Of a DNA stretch of 64,000 nt, positions 1 through 13,592 are shown piece after piece. The first letter of the stretch is position 1, and every line of letters begins with the position of its first letter. Where the stretch lies: assembly GCA_000328365.1 (NCBI GenBank), contig KB310466.1:374081-438080 (forward strand), given 5' to 3'. The position numbers and the translations under genes were made by a program. The DNA is from Capitella teleta (Eukaryota > Annelida > Polychaeta > Capitellidae). The notes below the pieces were generated by a model. The model ran no database searches. It was given only the letters and a program-made list of their open reading frames with translations, and was not told the DNA's origin.

Positions 1-1079
1 CGGCCGCGTTGGTCGGATGCAACGTCGGGTATACTTGCAGGTTTTTGGTTGGTATTTTTAACCCATACTCAGCATGATACCTGAACCCATCAGGAGAAAA
101 CCTGGTTAGCAGGCAAGACATTCGGACGCTTACACAGAGACACGAAGGGGCTACTCGGAGTGTTGCCGCGTGCTAAAGGAAACGCATCGCAGCAATACGA
201 CACACCAGACCCAGGGAGCACAATCAGGTTACTTTGAAAGGGGAAAAGCGTCAGGCCAGATACGGAGCTGATACAATGAACTCTCTGGTCTACTTATAGC
301 AACGAAGTGAGAAAAATGTGCCATTGTGGAAGATGGTGGCAAGATGGATTGAAGACGGTCCGAGCTGCACAGCATAAAAAGAGAATTTGCAAGCGTCTAT
401 CAGAAGTCATAGAGTGCACTTAAGTCTTGATTTGATGCCAGTACAATAGAGACCAGATACAGATCTTTTGTTCTTATTGTTTGAGTGCCACAACATTGCC
501 CAGAGCCAAGTCTTAGCTCCCACAACGACTATTTTTAAAAATATTGTATTTGGTCATGAGAGTAACAGAGAAGGAGCGCACCGATCCAGGGCAATGGAGC
601 AGACTGACCAGTGGTCAAGCAGCGCAATAAATCAGCCTCAGGTGGGCACTTCATGGGCAATGAGTGACCGAGAGGATGTGAGGGAGATTTTGGAGGCTCA
701 TCAGAGGTACTGAGAAAGCGCATAAAAGCTGACACAAAAAGAAAGTGGATGGGTCGGAACCAGCTTTTGTGGCAATACACACGGATTGGCAATCAGTTTT
801 ATGCTTATCTTATTCTCAAGTGGATGAGTTTATATGATTCTGCCATTAGAAATTCTGCATAAGCGTCATCTCTTTTGGCATTCCAATCAAATTGGGCGGT
901 TTCTGGAGCAGACCGGAAGGTTTCTCAGGAGAAATACATAATTATTGATCGATTATATCAAAGATACTCTATATAGTAGGTGGAGTATCTTTGATTGTAT
1001 CGACAGACCGATGGAAGTATAAATTGTCCAGTAAATCAAACATAATTATAAGAATATAATAAGTCATTCTTCCATCTCC
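1..1079. other. No gene recognised
   Basis: Only short frames are open here on either strand and none looks like a known protein. A short inverted pair is visible near 956-995, where the words gatactctatatag and gtggagtatcttt face each other. Nothing else is supported. Confidence 0.5.
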
Positions 1080-1560
1080 ACATGATCCGTAAGATCCGAA
1101 ATTTCATCTGAACCGCTGATAACTTGTCCACGCCAATATCATCAGCTACTGTAACGCTCTGCTAACTAGATCTCCATCTTACCTGATCGACAGACAAAAG
1201 CACATACAGAACTGTGCAGCCCGCATTGTGAAATATGCAGATAGACACTCGCCATCCCTCCCTCTGCTGAAAGAACTACATTGGCTACCCATTAAATTTC
1301 GAATAATGTTCAAAATTAATGTCATTACTTTTAAAGTCCTGCGTGGCTAATTAGCACCACCATATATATCTGCTCCCTCATCAATGTTTATACCCCTGCT
1401 CACCCCCTTCGATCATCAAACTTCACATTGCTGTCTGTACCTAAATTCCATCTTCAATCATATGGCTACCGAACATTCGCCCACCAAGCACCCATCCTTT
1501 GGAACCTATCACCTTCCAACCTGCAGAACCAGCAATCGCTCTATATTTATATTGTATAAT
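1080..1560 (+). mobile_element. Decayed LINE fragment (C-terminal end of reverse transcriptase ORF)
   Basis: This stretch matches, base for base over most of its length, the reverse complement of 36,600-37,060, which encodes the C-terminal end of a non-LTR retrotransposon ORF2 (motifs IDYCNALL, LIDRLQ, NCAARLV, LHWLPI, APPYI, LWNRLPSN). By eye the two copies are about nine-tenths identical. This copy has small deletions and insertions, for example TTAGC read as TAATTAGC near 1,350 and an extra AT pair near 1,366, so the frame is broken. It loses similarity after the word corresponding to QQSL and runs into AT-rich DNA just before an assembly gap. It is an older copy than the one at 36-37 kb. 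The clade is CR1/L2-like judging by these motifs, but I cannot fix it further. Confidence 0.85.
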
Positions 1561-1599
1561 TTATATGATTTAGGACATTTAATTAAATCGGGTTTTCGC

Positions 1600-1649
1600 N
1601 NNNNNNNNNNNNNNNNNNNNNNNNNNNNNNNNNNNNNNNNNNNNNNNNN
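1600..1649. other. Assembly gap of 50 N
   Basis: A run of exactly 50 N, the same length as the two other gaps in this window, so probably a fixed-size placeholder of unknown true length. It lies about 40 bases beyond the recognisable end of a LINE copy. Confidence 0.99.
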
Positions 1650-4600
1650 TGAACACAGTGCGTGTGTGGGAGAGAGGGTCTCACAAGCCAAGTAGACGTA
1701 TTGACATCAACGCCGCTGAGCGTGCATATATAGCAGAAACGATACGCGACATCTCCAGTCATCTCCAAACTCTCCATGCGCAAGCACGCGCCAATGGCAC
1801 TGCGCGACCGTAAATTCTGAAGTGGCGAAAGAAAGCCTAGAAAACAAAACTACATTACGAGACATTGTGATCAATGAAGACGAGGGATGGAACCCCCCCC
1901 CCCCCAACACCCATTGATCAGGTCACCTCAACCCCCGGACGACATCGGGGTCATTTAGATTCCCGCCATTTCTTTATATCCAAATGTGGAATCCTCTTGG
2001 GTGTGTGGCTGTTATCAAACGCGATGAACGCTTGGGATGGGGGAGCGACTATTATCAGTCGTAGGGGCATGTTGGAGAGAGGCCGTTGAGATCGACATCT
2101 CGAAGGCTGCAAACTGGGTTTTTATTGAGAGACGGATTCGCGAGGCAAATTAATCCATGATTCAATAAGAGTCTTGCAATGGCTGCAGACACAACACATG
2201 GCACACGTGAAATTATACAAGGATTCGAAGCATAAATCTTTGAAACAATAATTCCCAGACAGACTGTTCCGGCAGAAAACAAGGAAACTTCGTCGACAAT
2301 GAAAAACGCTCGCTCTCCCAGTATTTTACCCAGACGAACGCAGTCTGGCCACCTGTTAATCAAGCTGTTCTACCTCTCCGGATTTTTATCTCCAAAGAGC
2401 AGAAGGCAGGAGGACGCATCAATTATGTACAAGAGAGATGGTAATTAATGGCAAATACGAGTTCATATGCATCGACTGGCTTGGAAGATGAACGGCGTTC
2501 GCCAGGTAATCAGCGTTAATTAAGATAAATCTCAACATGAAAAATGTGGCCAGAAACAGGGACACGAAAAAAAGGCGGTGATCTATGGATAAATATTACA
2601 AATGTAGCAAGGGTGTAGATTGATTGCTGGAGATAGCGGAGGTATTGGATTATATAAGATATATGAGTTCCTTTCACACGAACCCAAAGGTGTTGATCTC
2701 GAGATGCTTATTAGAACTCGAGCTGCTGCCATAGGTAACATATGATCACACGAGCAGTAGACTGCAAAACAAGGGTGATATCCCAAGGTGTTATTGCATG
2801 ATTCACCTGAAACGCAAAGTCACGAGGCAATTAAAGCAGTGAAAACACTGGAAGCTGCGGGCACAAAAGGTAATGTAAAAGTCATGAAGCAAGAGTAGAA
2901 ACGAGAAAGAAAACAAGAGATTAATCCGTTAAAAAGAGAACACAAAGAATGAATATCGATTCTGTCAATACGATTGAGATCAATAGGACAATGAATTAGG
3001 GGCATCAGCAGCGGAAATTGAACGCCAGAGACAATACGCAACCCCAAACAACGTCCCGGCGCCTCGTGCCGAAAGTGTCGAAGCGTTTCATTTGACTTCC
3101 TCACGTTCATGTTGACGACATTAACACCGTCCACAAAGGATGTGCACGTGATGGCAACGAAATGTATAGAGTAAGAAGGCTTAAAACATTGCCAAGGCCA
3201 AAAGAGGTTCCCACGAGGACGACATCTCTGATCAATGCTGTTGGCATTGCGTTATCGGGCTTTTCACTCTCTATCCGGCGGGTTAATTCTTTTGAGGCAG
3301 CAGCTACGCTATTGCACGGTACCTCCATTTCAGACATTTCTTTACTTTTGCAAAAATCTGTCCCACATTCACGACTCGGGATAAATTCTCAAGCAATCAC
3401 ATGCCTCACATTGCAGGGAGCAATAAGCTGTTTGGAGCATTCTGCTATGAAGATGGCCTTATCAAAACTGCTGTTTGCCTACAAAGCCAACTAAAGCAGC
3501 TCCATTTGCTCCGGGAATTCAAGTGGAAGTGATCTCACCGTGTTTCGTTAGCAAGGTTCAGCAAACTTACTTGAAGGTTGATTGACATCGTTTAGCCACG
3601 CGCTTACACTCAGTTACTTATAGCCAAGGAGTCTGGCTACAGGGAGATGGTAATAAACACAGGGAAGAGTGGGTGTAAACACCAGAAGCAGGCAGCAACA
3701 TGTGCAATATCGTGATAATAATACAGTCGAAATGTCATGCGTCGAACTGCCTGAGATCGGGGCGCGCTTTGATCTGACTGCCGCAAGACGAACGGTGAGG
3801 GATTTGGCTTCGTCGTTAGATCAGGAGGTGGCGAAAGAGCCAGAGGCCACTGCACGAGATGGACGCTGTAACAATACCTTGAAGGCAACGACCCTCCCGC
3901 GTGTGCATTCCGGACAGTCATCATGTAGAACAAAGGCGACTTCGGACCAATTATATAGGATGCCTCCAAGGAAGCAAGGAATTGTTAGCCATATGGATAT
4001 TAAGCATTTACAGGCAAACAATATTGAAATCACCAACAGCATATCATTCATTACAATTTGCATAACTCGTCCAACGTCTCCGCTGCGTGTAGATTGTGTT
4101 ACACGTTGTTTGGCGCGGCAGGCGCATCCAGAGTGCAGTGTACACACACGCAGCCAGACCTCTCCAAAAGAAAGCGACTGAAACTAAGTCATTTTGTGAA
4201 CGAACCCAATTGAATTCAATTCGAGATACTGCATACTGTTCAGTGTAGATCTGCCAATCGTTATCACAAAGGACTATTAACCATTTGCGATGAATCGCAA
4301 TATCCGGACTTTGCGTGACACAGAGTCGTGCCTGGGGGGTTGTCTGCCCCAGACTAACACGGGTGCTCTAGTCCAACGTCCTCGTTCTCGGACTGAGTGA
4401 GGTGTGAGCAGATTAAAACAACCGTATGTGTGGCAGTAACCTGGTTAGCCAGCTTAAAACATGCACGGCCGAGTGTCGAGTTGGCGAGAGACCCACGAAG
4501 AACAATTACATGCACAGGAACCTCTTGGTCACCTTGAATTTCATTAATTTACCTTAACTACCTCGACTGCCAGGGTCTCAATGTCGCGTTTTTTTTCTTG

Positions 4601-7600
4601 CATTCAAAGAGGATTTTTTGTGGATGAGCAACGAAGGAGGAATGTTGTTGTATGTTTACGTAACTCAGAACACGTGGGAGTGAGAAGACTGACGCATATG
4701 CTGAGATGGAAACTATGCATTGCAAGAGATGGCCTCAACACGCGAAACAATTGATTGTCATGCAAATGGCGTAAGATGCCTTACTGCAATCTAATTATCT
4801 GGAATAAGTCTAGAATACTAATCCCATACTTCGCACGAGATTAATCCAATGCAAGCGTACCAAAAATCAATGCTGGATTTGCTTTGTTGGACTACAAGAC
4901 AAACAACAGAAAAGTCTAATTGTTCGACGTCCCACTTGTAGCATGAAGCAACATTATTACAAGGACGTCGACCTGGCTGCCTGGCCAACAGAATTGCAGA
5001 GGCCAGCCTTGGCAAATAAAGAGCAAGCAATGCATACAGAGATGGCCGACAAAGAGGAGACATTGGCCCGTTTCTGAATTACTCTCCGGGCCATAACATG
5101 TCCACAAAAGCGAAAATGACAACCGTAAGAAGGTCCACGCCGGTCAGACCGGGAAGCTCGCGGCGGCCGTGGTATAGACGCCGAGGATCAGCAAGCTCGG
5201 AAAAGGATGACGATTCTGATTACGAGACTCTGAACGACCATCAATCACGAATAATGAGATCGACACGAAAGCGAATGCGCAATGCTTTGCTAATGATCTG
5301 CCAAGATAGACACGCGGCCTTTGAAATCAGCGAATCACAACTGACGATGCAATCACATTAATAGAAACGCAGATTTTTATACAAGAGGACGCCTTGGGGT
5401 AAGCAGTATTCTCAGACAGGAAGATCTCGTCCATGGAAAGCATTTCATTGCCCTCGCTGAGCCTTATCCTCTTTTCTTAGGTACCGAGTTGGAGGAAAGT
5501 TGAGCCGTAGTTTCTGCTCCAATGGTCCGGTTCAGACTGAAAGCAGGCCTCTCATGCGAGTTACAACTTGAACTGCATGTCCGGTGAACAGGAGGAAAGT
5601 AAGTCGACCCTGAGGATATACATGAACATACCCTTGCAGACAAAAGCCAATAAAAACCCTGAGAAATGGCCCTTGCTTGAATTTGGCAACGCCATTTTTC
5701 ACTTACAGCAAAATATACACGCAGCCTGGTCGTAACTCAGAACTGGCCAATTGGCAAAGTGCAATGGAGAGAAAGGAGAAGAAAGTTCAAAGGTCAAATG
5801 ATTGCGAGTGGACATCCATCAGCGCTATTGCTGCTGGTAGAGCGACTAATGAGAGCGCGTGTGGCAGCAAGAAGGAAGTGCAAATGAAGCAAAAAGCTCC
5901 GTCAACCTTCGGTAAGGGTGGAGAGGTAGACGTACGAAAGGAAATTGATCCAAAATGTGGAAAGCCAGATGAGGCATCTAGGGCCCAATCGATGAGGCCG
6001 GAGATCCTCTTCCGATGAGGGCCCTCTGACAGGTATCGAGGCGATTTAACCTGCTGCCATTTGCTAGCATTTACCGGACATGCCAGCGCTGATTGGTAGA
6101 GAGCCATTGAAAGGCTGACTTGATTGAGGCGGGGGCACACAAGACCATCCAGGCAGATGACATCCATGGACGCTGCGTCTGTTTGACATGCAAGCACTGA
6201 GTCAACAAGGCAGGCACAAATTCCGGCGGCGTGCTTCTAGTCAAAGTCTAGACTTCCTTTCGCATTTCAGTCGACTCGAATTGTTTCAATCTCGAGAGTC
6301 CTCTGTCAGGTGTCGACGGTTTGAAAGCGGCTATTACAGGAATCCACCGAATCGAGCAATGAGCAATCTCAGCAGGAATTGAGAGATAGAAGCAGATCAG
6401 GGCCCAATCCCAAAGGACCCTGATTATCAGGACGTAATCATTCGAGCATCCATCCAAATGGCATTGAACACATCGAGGAAGGTCAGAGGCATACGGAGAC
6501 ATAGGATTAGGGCAGATTGCGACGTCAGCACTGCCTGCATTGAACGATGATTTCACAGAATGAAACAAGGTCTCGGTGAGATCTTTCGATCCAGGGCACA
6601 GGAATGAAGAAACGGGGAAAGGAGTGAACACGATGGATGATGAGGAAAGGCGGGGAAAATGGCCAGCGCGGATTATAGCGAAGGCAGAGGAAAGGGTTTC
6701 TGAGTGAAAAATGAGATTGATTTTATCAAGACAAAGGAATAAGGAAAGACGAGGTCGAAAAATGAGGATAGAATATGAGACATGAGAAGCAGGACACACA
6801 GATTGAATGAAGTCCAAAGTGCCTCAGAAAGAAACGTGCCTCGTGCACGGAGAGCTTAGAACTGAGCTAATATTAGTCAAGTTGAAACACTCGTGTCCCA
6901 TGGAGGATGTCTTCCAACGATTAACTGTCATCAAGCCCCTCAACCAAGTCAGCTACTCGCATTCCCGATGAGGCTGTGGTCCACAACAACGGTAGTCTTT
7001 ATTTTTAGTTGTCTACTAGCTCCGTGTTCATAATACCGTGTATGCAGACTTCACAGTTCCACAAAATAAATCATAAAGAGACGAAATGAAAGAGAGTCCT
7101 TGAATGAACACACATACATACGTCATATTTCTCAAGGCTATAAGCACAGCTATTAAACATGATCTTGTACGTTGCTGCATGCGGAGGCTTTCTTTTGCAT
7201 GCAACCAAGTCCGTTGCTGATATAAAACGCCCTTTGAAGTTAGACTTGGAAAACAGCAACTGAGAGAATCCGAAGATTGCCTGCAGCAGGGTGTGTGTGT
7301 GTGAGCCATGAGAGTTTTACCAAGCATGGTACATGATATAAAATCAACCTCCTAATTCGTGAGCCTCCCGAGGGTACCGCCCTACCAAGTGCGCGGGAGT
7401 CACTGACGCAGATCCTGATATACGACTCTCATAGCCCACTTTCTGGGAAAATTGTATCCTCAATAAGGTTGGCCTATCCGTTCTGAGTAGGCTACCATCA
7501 CTCGCAGGATTACAAGGACAGCTCCTCAGAGTGTTTATCTCCACAAAAGGGGCGGATTGGCCCGTACAAACGGCGAGTCATTCAGCCTTCTGGCGGACAT

Positions 7601-7908
7601 CCGCCAGATTATCGCAGACAAAGTCGAGTTGATCAGGCGTGGTATAACACAACTGTCACATAATCAATTACTCGAGGTCGGATGAGAAGTATACGCTGCG
7701 ACTAGGAATCGAAGCGAGCGAGCATGATGGTGATGATATGTGTTGAGATGCGTTTACTGGGCAAACAGCCGCAGGTGAATCCAGGTTACCCACACATCTA
7801 AGGCAATACGGCTTAATAGCATTCACTCAATAATTACACAAACACGTCCTTGCCAATACAAATGAACTGATAATTGGGCAATCATCAATTTACCCTGAAT
7901 ATATCCTA
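1650..7908. other. No gene recognised; more even base composition
   Basis: About 6 kb of DNA richer in G and C than the 15-50 kb part, with many short overlapping frames in all six readings and no domain I recognise. The most protein-like short frames are at 5,098-5,361 (plus, ATG start, 87 codons, Ser/Arg-rich with a DDDSDYETLNDH stretch) and 6,248-6,817 (minus, 189 codons, no motif). A 13-base C run lies near 1,891-1,903. I cannot support any of these frames as genes. Confidence 0.4.
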
Positions 7909-8691
7909 ATGAAGATTTCCTTTATTGGTCAGCATAAGTCCCATACAAATTCGAGAAAGATCTCGCATGTATTGCTGCACACTAGTAATGATCCACAATT
8001 TCCACTCAGGAGTTTGGATATGCAGTTATGGTCCCAGGTCTCCTCAAAGCCATTGGGCATTGTGCGTAGCATGAGAGAACTATCTGTAACACAAATTGAC
8101 GCAAAAACTGTAACGTTAAATCTTCATATGGTGCTGCAGCGCATGACAAGGACCATTGTGCATTGCATTTGTGGAATCATTTGGGGGCAATTTCCGTATG
8201 AATGCCATCGCTCTCCTGGGTTCGATCATTGGTCCACAGCGGTCAAGGCAGTTCTGGATTTGTCCATTATCTTATTGAGAAAGACTCCTTTATTCCAGGG
8301 CCAAGCACCTCACGGAAAAATCATCCTGTTGATGCTTCCCTGCATGCAAGCTTTGATCAAAGAGAAACCCTCGCCCAACAGAATTGGCCTCAGCAGATTT
8401 AAGTCTGCAATGTTTCGTTTTCAAAAGGACGGAACCTGGATCAGGATGCAGCGCTGCCGACGGCAGCTGTATTCACACAGACCTGTCCGAGGCAGCGGGG
8501 CAGTAAGGCCTAACTCAGCAGTAAATGAAACACAGTCCCGTGAGTCCCGCTCCTCATTCACGCAAGTAATGCTCACGATTAGACTCAGAGATGAGCGAAC
8601 ATTGCCGACGGACGCGACGACCATTTGTAACCATTTTTGGAGAGTGCATGTAAATTATTCATCGACTAAATGTGTCCTTCGTTCAAAATAA
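7909..8691 (+). CDS. Uninterrupted 260-codon ORF, function unknown
   Basis: The longest open frame in the first 25 kb. It begins at ATG and ends at TAA with no interruption. The predicted protein is basic, with no signal peptide, membrane segment or motif I recognise. The middle (about residues 112-150) is hydrophobic in patches (LDLSIILLRKT, KIILLML). The opposite strand carries a 67-codon ATG frame at 8,421-8,624 with a signal-peptide-like start (SSLSLIVSITC) and five further cysteines or so, so the coding strand is unclear. Codon choice does not obviously favour either reading. A frame this long is uncommon by chance at this composition, but not so rare in 64 kb that it proves a gene. Confidence 0.25.
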   Translation: MKISFIGQHKSHTNSRKISHVLLHTSNDPQFPLRSLDMQLWSQVSSKPLGIVRSMRELSVTQIDAKTVTLNLHMVLQRMTRTIVHCICGIIWGQFPYECHRSPGFDHWSTAVKAVLDLSIILLRKTPLFQGQAPHGKIILLMLPCMQALIKEKPSPNRIGLSRFKSAMFRFQKDGTWIRMQRCRRQLYSHRPVRGSGAVRPNSAVNETQSRESRSSFTQVMLTIRLRDERTLPTDATTICNHFWRVHVNYSSTKCVLRSK

Positions 8692-11600
8692 GAGTTAGTA
8701 GCTGACAGCAGGGTCCATACGCACGGTCGACTCATATAGGCGTTCAACCTCGGACAACACCGATGTACCTTGATTGTATGTGAGTACACGTAGTAACGTC
8801 TGATCACGGTGCATTGTACGCTGCGTTTTGAGATTAAAGAGCACGCAGAACTATTGCAATTAAGGGCATTGTATAGCGACACATAAGGGTCATCGAGACA
8901 AACGGGGCAACAAGAGCCTTTAGTTGTCCACACATCATGAAGCGAACAAAGCAAACACAATCAGCAGTGCGATTAGACCTTCATTGGTCTTAAAGACTCA
9001 TGCTTTATTGCCAATTTATGATGATTAAAAGCGGAGAAGTAGGCAGCACTGGGGAGCCGTTCTGAAGACTGAAGACATTTATTCAGAGCAGCACAGAGGG
9101 GGATAAGAAAGCACCTCTGCTCTCAAAGACATCACAAGATGCTTACTCATAGTTCATTATATACAGATTACTTTTACAGAGTTCTCGAGAAATGTTCCGA
9201 ATGTGCCATTGAGTGCATGTAGTAGTATAATAGCATCTAATGCAAGTTACCTGAAAAAACAGGGTTTTAATTCAATATTATTACCCAGGGAACACTCATT
9301 GCTCTATACAATCTGGATATAGAGGTGGAAACGCCTAATCAATGCAAGACAGAGTCCCATAAGCAAATATATAGGAATTGCAAATAAGAAACAAAGCGTC
9401 AAGATGTCTCCCGTTATTTGCCTCTTTGGATACAGGCATAGATCTTCAATACTCGCGGGTGACTGATCCCTGGAGGCGAGGAGAGGGGTGCTCTGTATTT
9501 CTCTCGTCTATTTCCTTATTGATTTGCAATGGGTCTTGATGTGCATAAGTCACTGCCGTGCGTGTGTACAAATGTTTTGATGTGCGTTTTCACAGGCCAA
9601 TGTGATCAGTAATTGATGACAGCTTCGGCAAAGGAGATGGCAGCATGCAAGTCACGCGGAGTCGCTCACCCGACGTTTGCTGCTCAGCTGAGGGTGGGTC
9701 CCCTTGATGAAGTGGTGCATGCTATCTCATGACAGGGTCGCCCAGTTAATTGTGCATGACCTCCGAGGAGCTAGAGCCGCATTCGGGTTTCCGTATTACT
9801 TGATTTACAGACGTGTAAAATGTGCACTGCGAAGATTGCGCGAGTAAATATATTATGCATCCGATCGGACGAGACGTGCTTGTCATGGCGAAATCGTCGC
9901 GGCTTTGTCGTCGCTTTGAAGCGGGGCACCGGCGTTATGATGGACGATGGACAGGCGCTAGGCAGGGCAGGAAACGCACGGTCTAGTCACGAGGAATATT
10001 CATGCTCACACAAGAAAATCGGAGGCCGGTGGTGATAAAGAATCCACTAAGAATGGCTCAGCAACAGCAATCAAGAGGACAGCGCATGATACATTTTGGT
10101 CGAAGAGACTTGTGAGCTGAATGCGATATTGGAGTCATTAGAAGGCAAGGAGTCTGCGAGGGTCTAAGTACCACTTATTCCACCCTTTCAGCGCATCTGA
10201 CCGCTCTATAACAAAGTATAGCAATGACAGACAATTGGCCCTGACGTGTAGATGAGGCTTTAGATGGATGGTGCAGCGAAATTTCCAGGCGAAGTTTTGT
10301 CCACAGAAGATGGATTACGGGAGAAGAGCTTTATTGAAAGTTCCTGTGTACATGAGCGCCATTGAAAAGGCGATGATTTGTGTAGCTGGGCCGACCAGGG
10401 CAGCAGCAGCAGCAGTAACGGGGACTGCATGCCGTGATGCCTGTTATCTGCGAATAACAACATGACGAGCTATGCCAAAAACACTAAGCCTGGAAATCCC
10501 ATTGATGGTATCGCTTTTGCAATATATATATATATATTCGCAATGTACATGTATATGAACATGAGAGGCAAAGAAAAATCAAAGAAGTGGACAGAAGCCA
10601 CGATTACTACCCGACAAAAGCCAGAAAAAGAGGCAACAAAAAATACCATCACGTCCAAATTGACGGCAATTGACAGGCCTCTGAAAGGGATACGAAATGC
10701 CGCATTGGTTTGGAATCTTTGCCAAATTGCTCGGCTTTGAGGGAACCATCACAAAAAAAAGCCTGCTCAGGACGACACCGGTCGCCTGGCCCCATACTTG
10801 ATCCGAGAAGCCTCCAGATTAGCAGAGACGCATGCGCGGAGGCAGCTCTTTCTTCAGAGCTCTAACATCGCATAATACCAAGCCAAATCTAGATCCATTT
10901 TAAGATAGTCCTTTCACTTATAATTGTAATATATGAAGGTTAATATTAATACATTGTGCAGTTCACAATGGTATATACATCGGGAGAAGTCCCAAGAATC
11001 ATATCACCACAGTGCCAATATGTTCCGGTGTTGGGTTCAAAGGCCAAGCATTGAATGGAGACGCATGGGCCCAGCCATGAGACACGGTGGCAGATAAAAA
11101 CGCCAAAACGGATGATCCGAGGTGAGCGGATGTGCTCGTGGATGGAGGCGATGGTCGGCGGAACCACTCAAAGCGTCAGTGTGACACGGGTTGTTCATGA
11201 TGGATCTCTGGCCAGCAGTCGGGGACATCAATCATGAATGCCGGCTTTGTTACGTTCTAAAGACTAACTTACAGCCCTCCAACAAAGCAATGGGCGCCCC
11301 AGGGAAATAATCCAAGCCCCATGAGGCTGATTATGACCAATGCTCACAGAGAACTCTTGAAGATCCTTACGAGGCGTATACGACTACACGTTTACACAGC
11401 TTGCGCATGCGTCCGCTTTTGGAAATAGGCATTCTCAAAATAGAAAAAGGTCGATTGTCAATTTCGTACCTTATGACTTTATAAGTACATTGAAGGCACA
11501 TTTGAATATAGTTTGATCCAAAAGTAACGCTCGCTATTTATATACCTCTACCATTGATGCAAATTGTTCTTCTTGGCAGTTTCACTATAACTGGACAATC

Positions 11601-13592
11601 TTCCAGGAACGAAGGCAAAAATCAACCCTAAAACAATGAAAGTGTATTTTCGACTTTCGTTCAATACAATTTGGCAAAGAGGTCAGGGGGACCAAAGTTT
11701 CGCGCCCAATGCATTATGTGTCATTATACTGCACCAATTGGCTTCCACGTAGGCCCCTGTGCCAGGGCATGTCAAGGGGTGCCTTCCTGCTCATATACTA
11801 CGGTATCCCCATAGATATACCGAAAGAGACTCGGGTCCTGACACATCATGGCGTACGACACTTCAACAACATGCCAAATTCCTTCCGTGGAGAGTGGCTA
11901 TGCCATCGATTTCGGTGTTTCCAGAACGGGATTGCCACGGGTTGGGCCTCTCAATATGGTCTCTGGATCTCTGCTCCGAATCATGGTTGGACGTTGTAAT
12001 ATTTCAGACTTTAATGGGGAAACTGCAAGTTCTTGCCATATACCCTTGCCACATAGCAAACATTGGTCGGTAACATTTGCAAAGATGACCCAACCGGATC
12101 ATTGAATGTTACTGCCTGGTTGAGACATTTGTCAAAGTCGCCGTAAATCATCAAAGCAGATTCATCCGTTGCAAGACATCGGAGTAAAAGTATATAAAGT
12201 ACATATGATCATCAAGTACAGACTTTCCAATTGACAGGATTCCCCTTTTCTTTTTCTGGAAATCAAGCTAAACTGAAGGGCACAAAAAAGCAGGGATCTT
12301 GCCCGGTGAACATAATGCTGAGGAGAAGTTGAAGTCCTCCATAATGTCGATATAACAAGGTATAGTGGCAAATGAAAAACGCGAGCGTTATTTATGGATG
12401 TAAGTAAATACACATGTGTACGCATATAGGTTGGATGAGCTATTCTAAGACTATAATCGTTTTAACCCTAGGCATAGGCGAATGCCTATAACGCGAGAGG
12501 TGCTATACCGGAGGCCATTGCTAAGAAATTAGAGGATGCAGGGGAGGATCGATGCCATCTCTGATCAAGGCCTCCGAAGCCGAAGATCCAATTAAACGAA
12601 GACGCACCAACAGAAGGCAATTATTTCAGTTTGGCGCTCAGCAGTGCGCAGGCGTCACTCGCTTGGATGGCTGCGAGTCAGCATCGAGCGACCTCCGGGG
12701 CAGAAGTGACGGAGGGATGTCTTCCGCTCTTGCCCTCCATTTGGACGTTCTGCCCTGCGCTATCACGTGAAGGGGGGGGGGTGTCGTGGCGCTAATCACC
12801 TTTCTCATATCTTCATTCAGGTGCAAATGATGAACTTATCCTCATCTCTACAGCATATACATAAATCAAAGGATGTTGAAACGCTTTCCAAGAATTGCAA
12901 AACACGGGACTTCTAGATAAATGATGCTGTGCTTAGCACACAGCCATCACAAAGATTGCATCTGTCACGTTTCGTCCCAGGAGCACTTCTAGGGAGATGC
13001 TGTTGAGGCCTCGGCACACATCCTGCATGTCATAATTGTAAAAAAACAACTGGATAATGAACGTCACAAACATGTCTAATTTAAGAAACTGAGGCAAAAA
13101 CTAAAAAGGAAGACAAATTAGAAAAAAAAAGTGCTATCAAGGCCATATATTAATTCAGTCGTGGATAATTGGATATACACTTAAACGGTCTATAATTAAC
13201 ACAAGCTAAATCGATACAAATGAAAAGCCGCGATGTTCGCTAGGTTCCATCGCAAAACTAATTAAGACACTCTATCATGAGATTAATAGAAAGCTGATTG
13301 TTCGGGAATTCAATACATGGCTTTTCTTTCCAGTATACACATCATTACAGTCTTCAGCACATAGACTCAGTGCTATGGAGATCCTGGTATAGCCTGGATT
13401 ATATGGAGGAAAACAAGGCTGGCGTTATGGAAAGAGAATAGAAGTATAGGTTAGCCAGAGAAAACGAGAGTAGATTAGGCGAAGAGCCAACATCAGCAAA
13501 GCGCAGACTGTTTGCCAAAGAGCAAGGACAAGACAGAAGATTCCTCTTGGAGAACGAAAGAGCTCTCGTGGAAGAGATCGGCCGGCGCTGCT
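8692..13592. other. No gene recognised
   Basis: About 4.9 kb without a supported gene. It holds GC-richer patches at 9,600-10,050 and 12,540-12,780, a short AT dinucleotide run near 10,523-10,537, a CAG-type triplet run near 10,401-10,416 and a G run at 12,771-12,780. At 11,709-12,105 all three plus frames are open together, which suggests decayed or non-coding DNA rather than an exon. Confidence 0.4.

Noticed and set aside
6248-6817. 189-codon minus frame
   Set aside because: It lacks any recognisable motif or splice context; frames of this length are expected occasionally by chance.
11709-12105. Three overlapping plus-strand frames of 85-104 codons
   Set aside because: All three frames are open together, none has a family motif, and the minus strand is also partly open. 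There is no ground to choose one.
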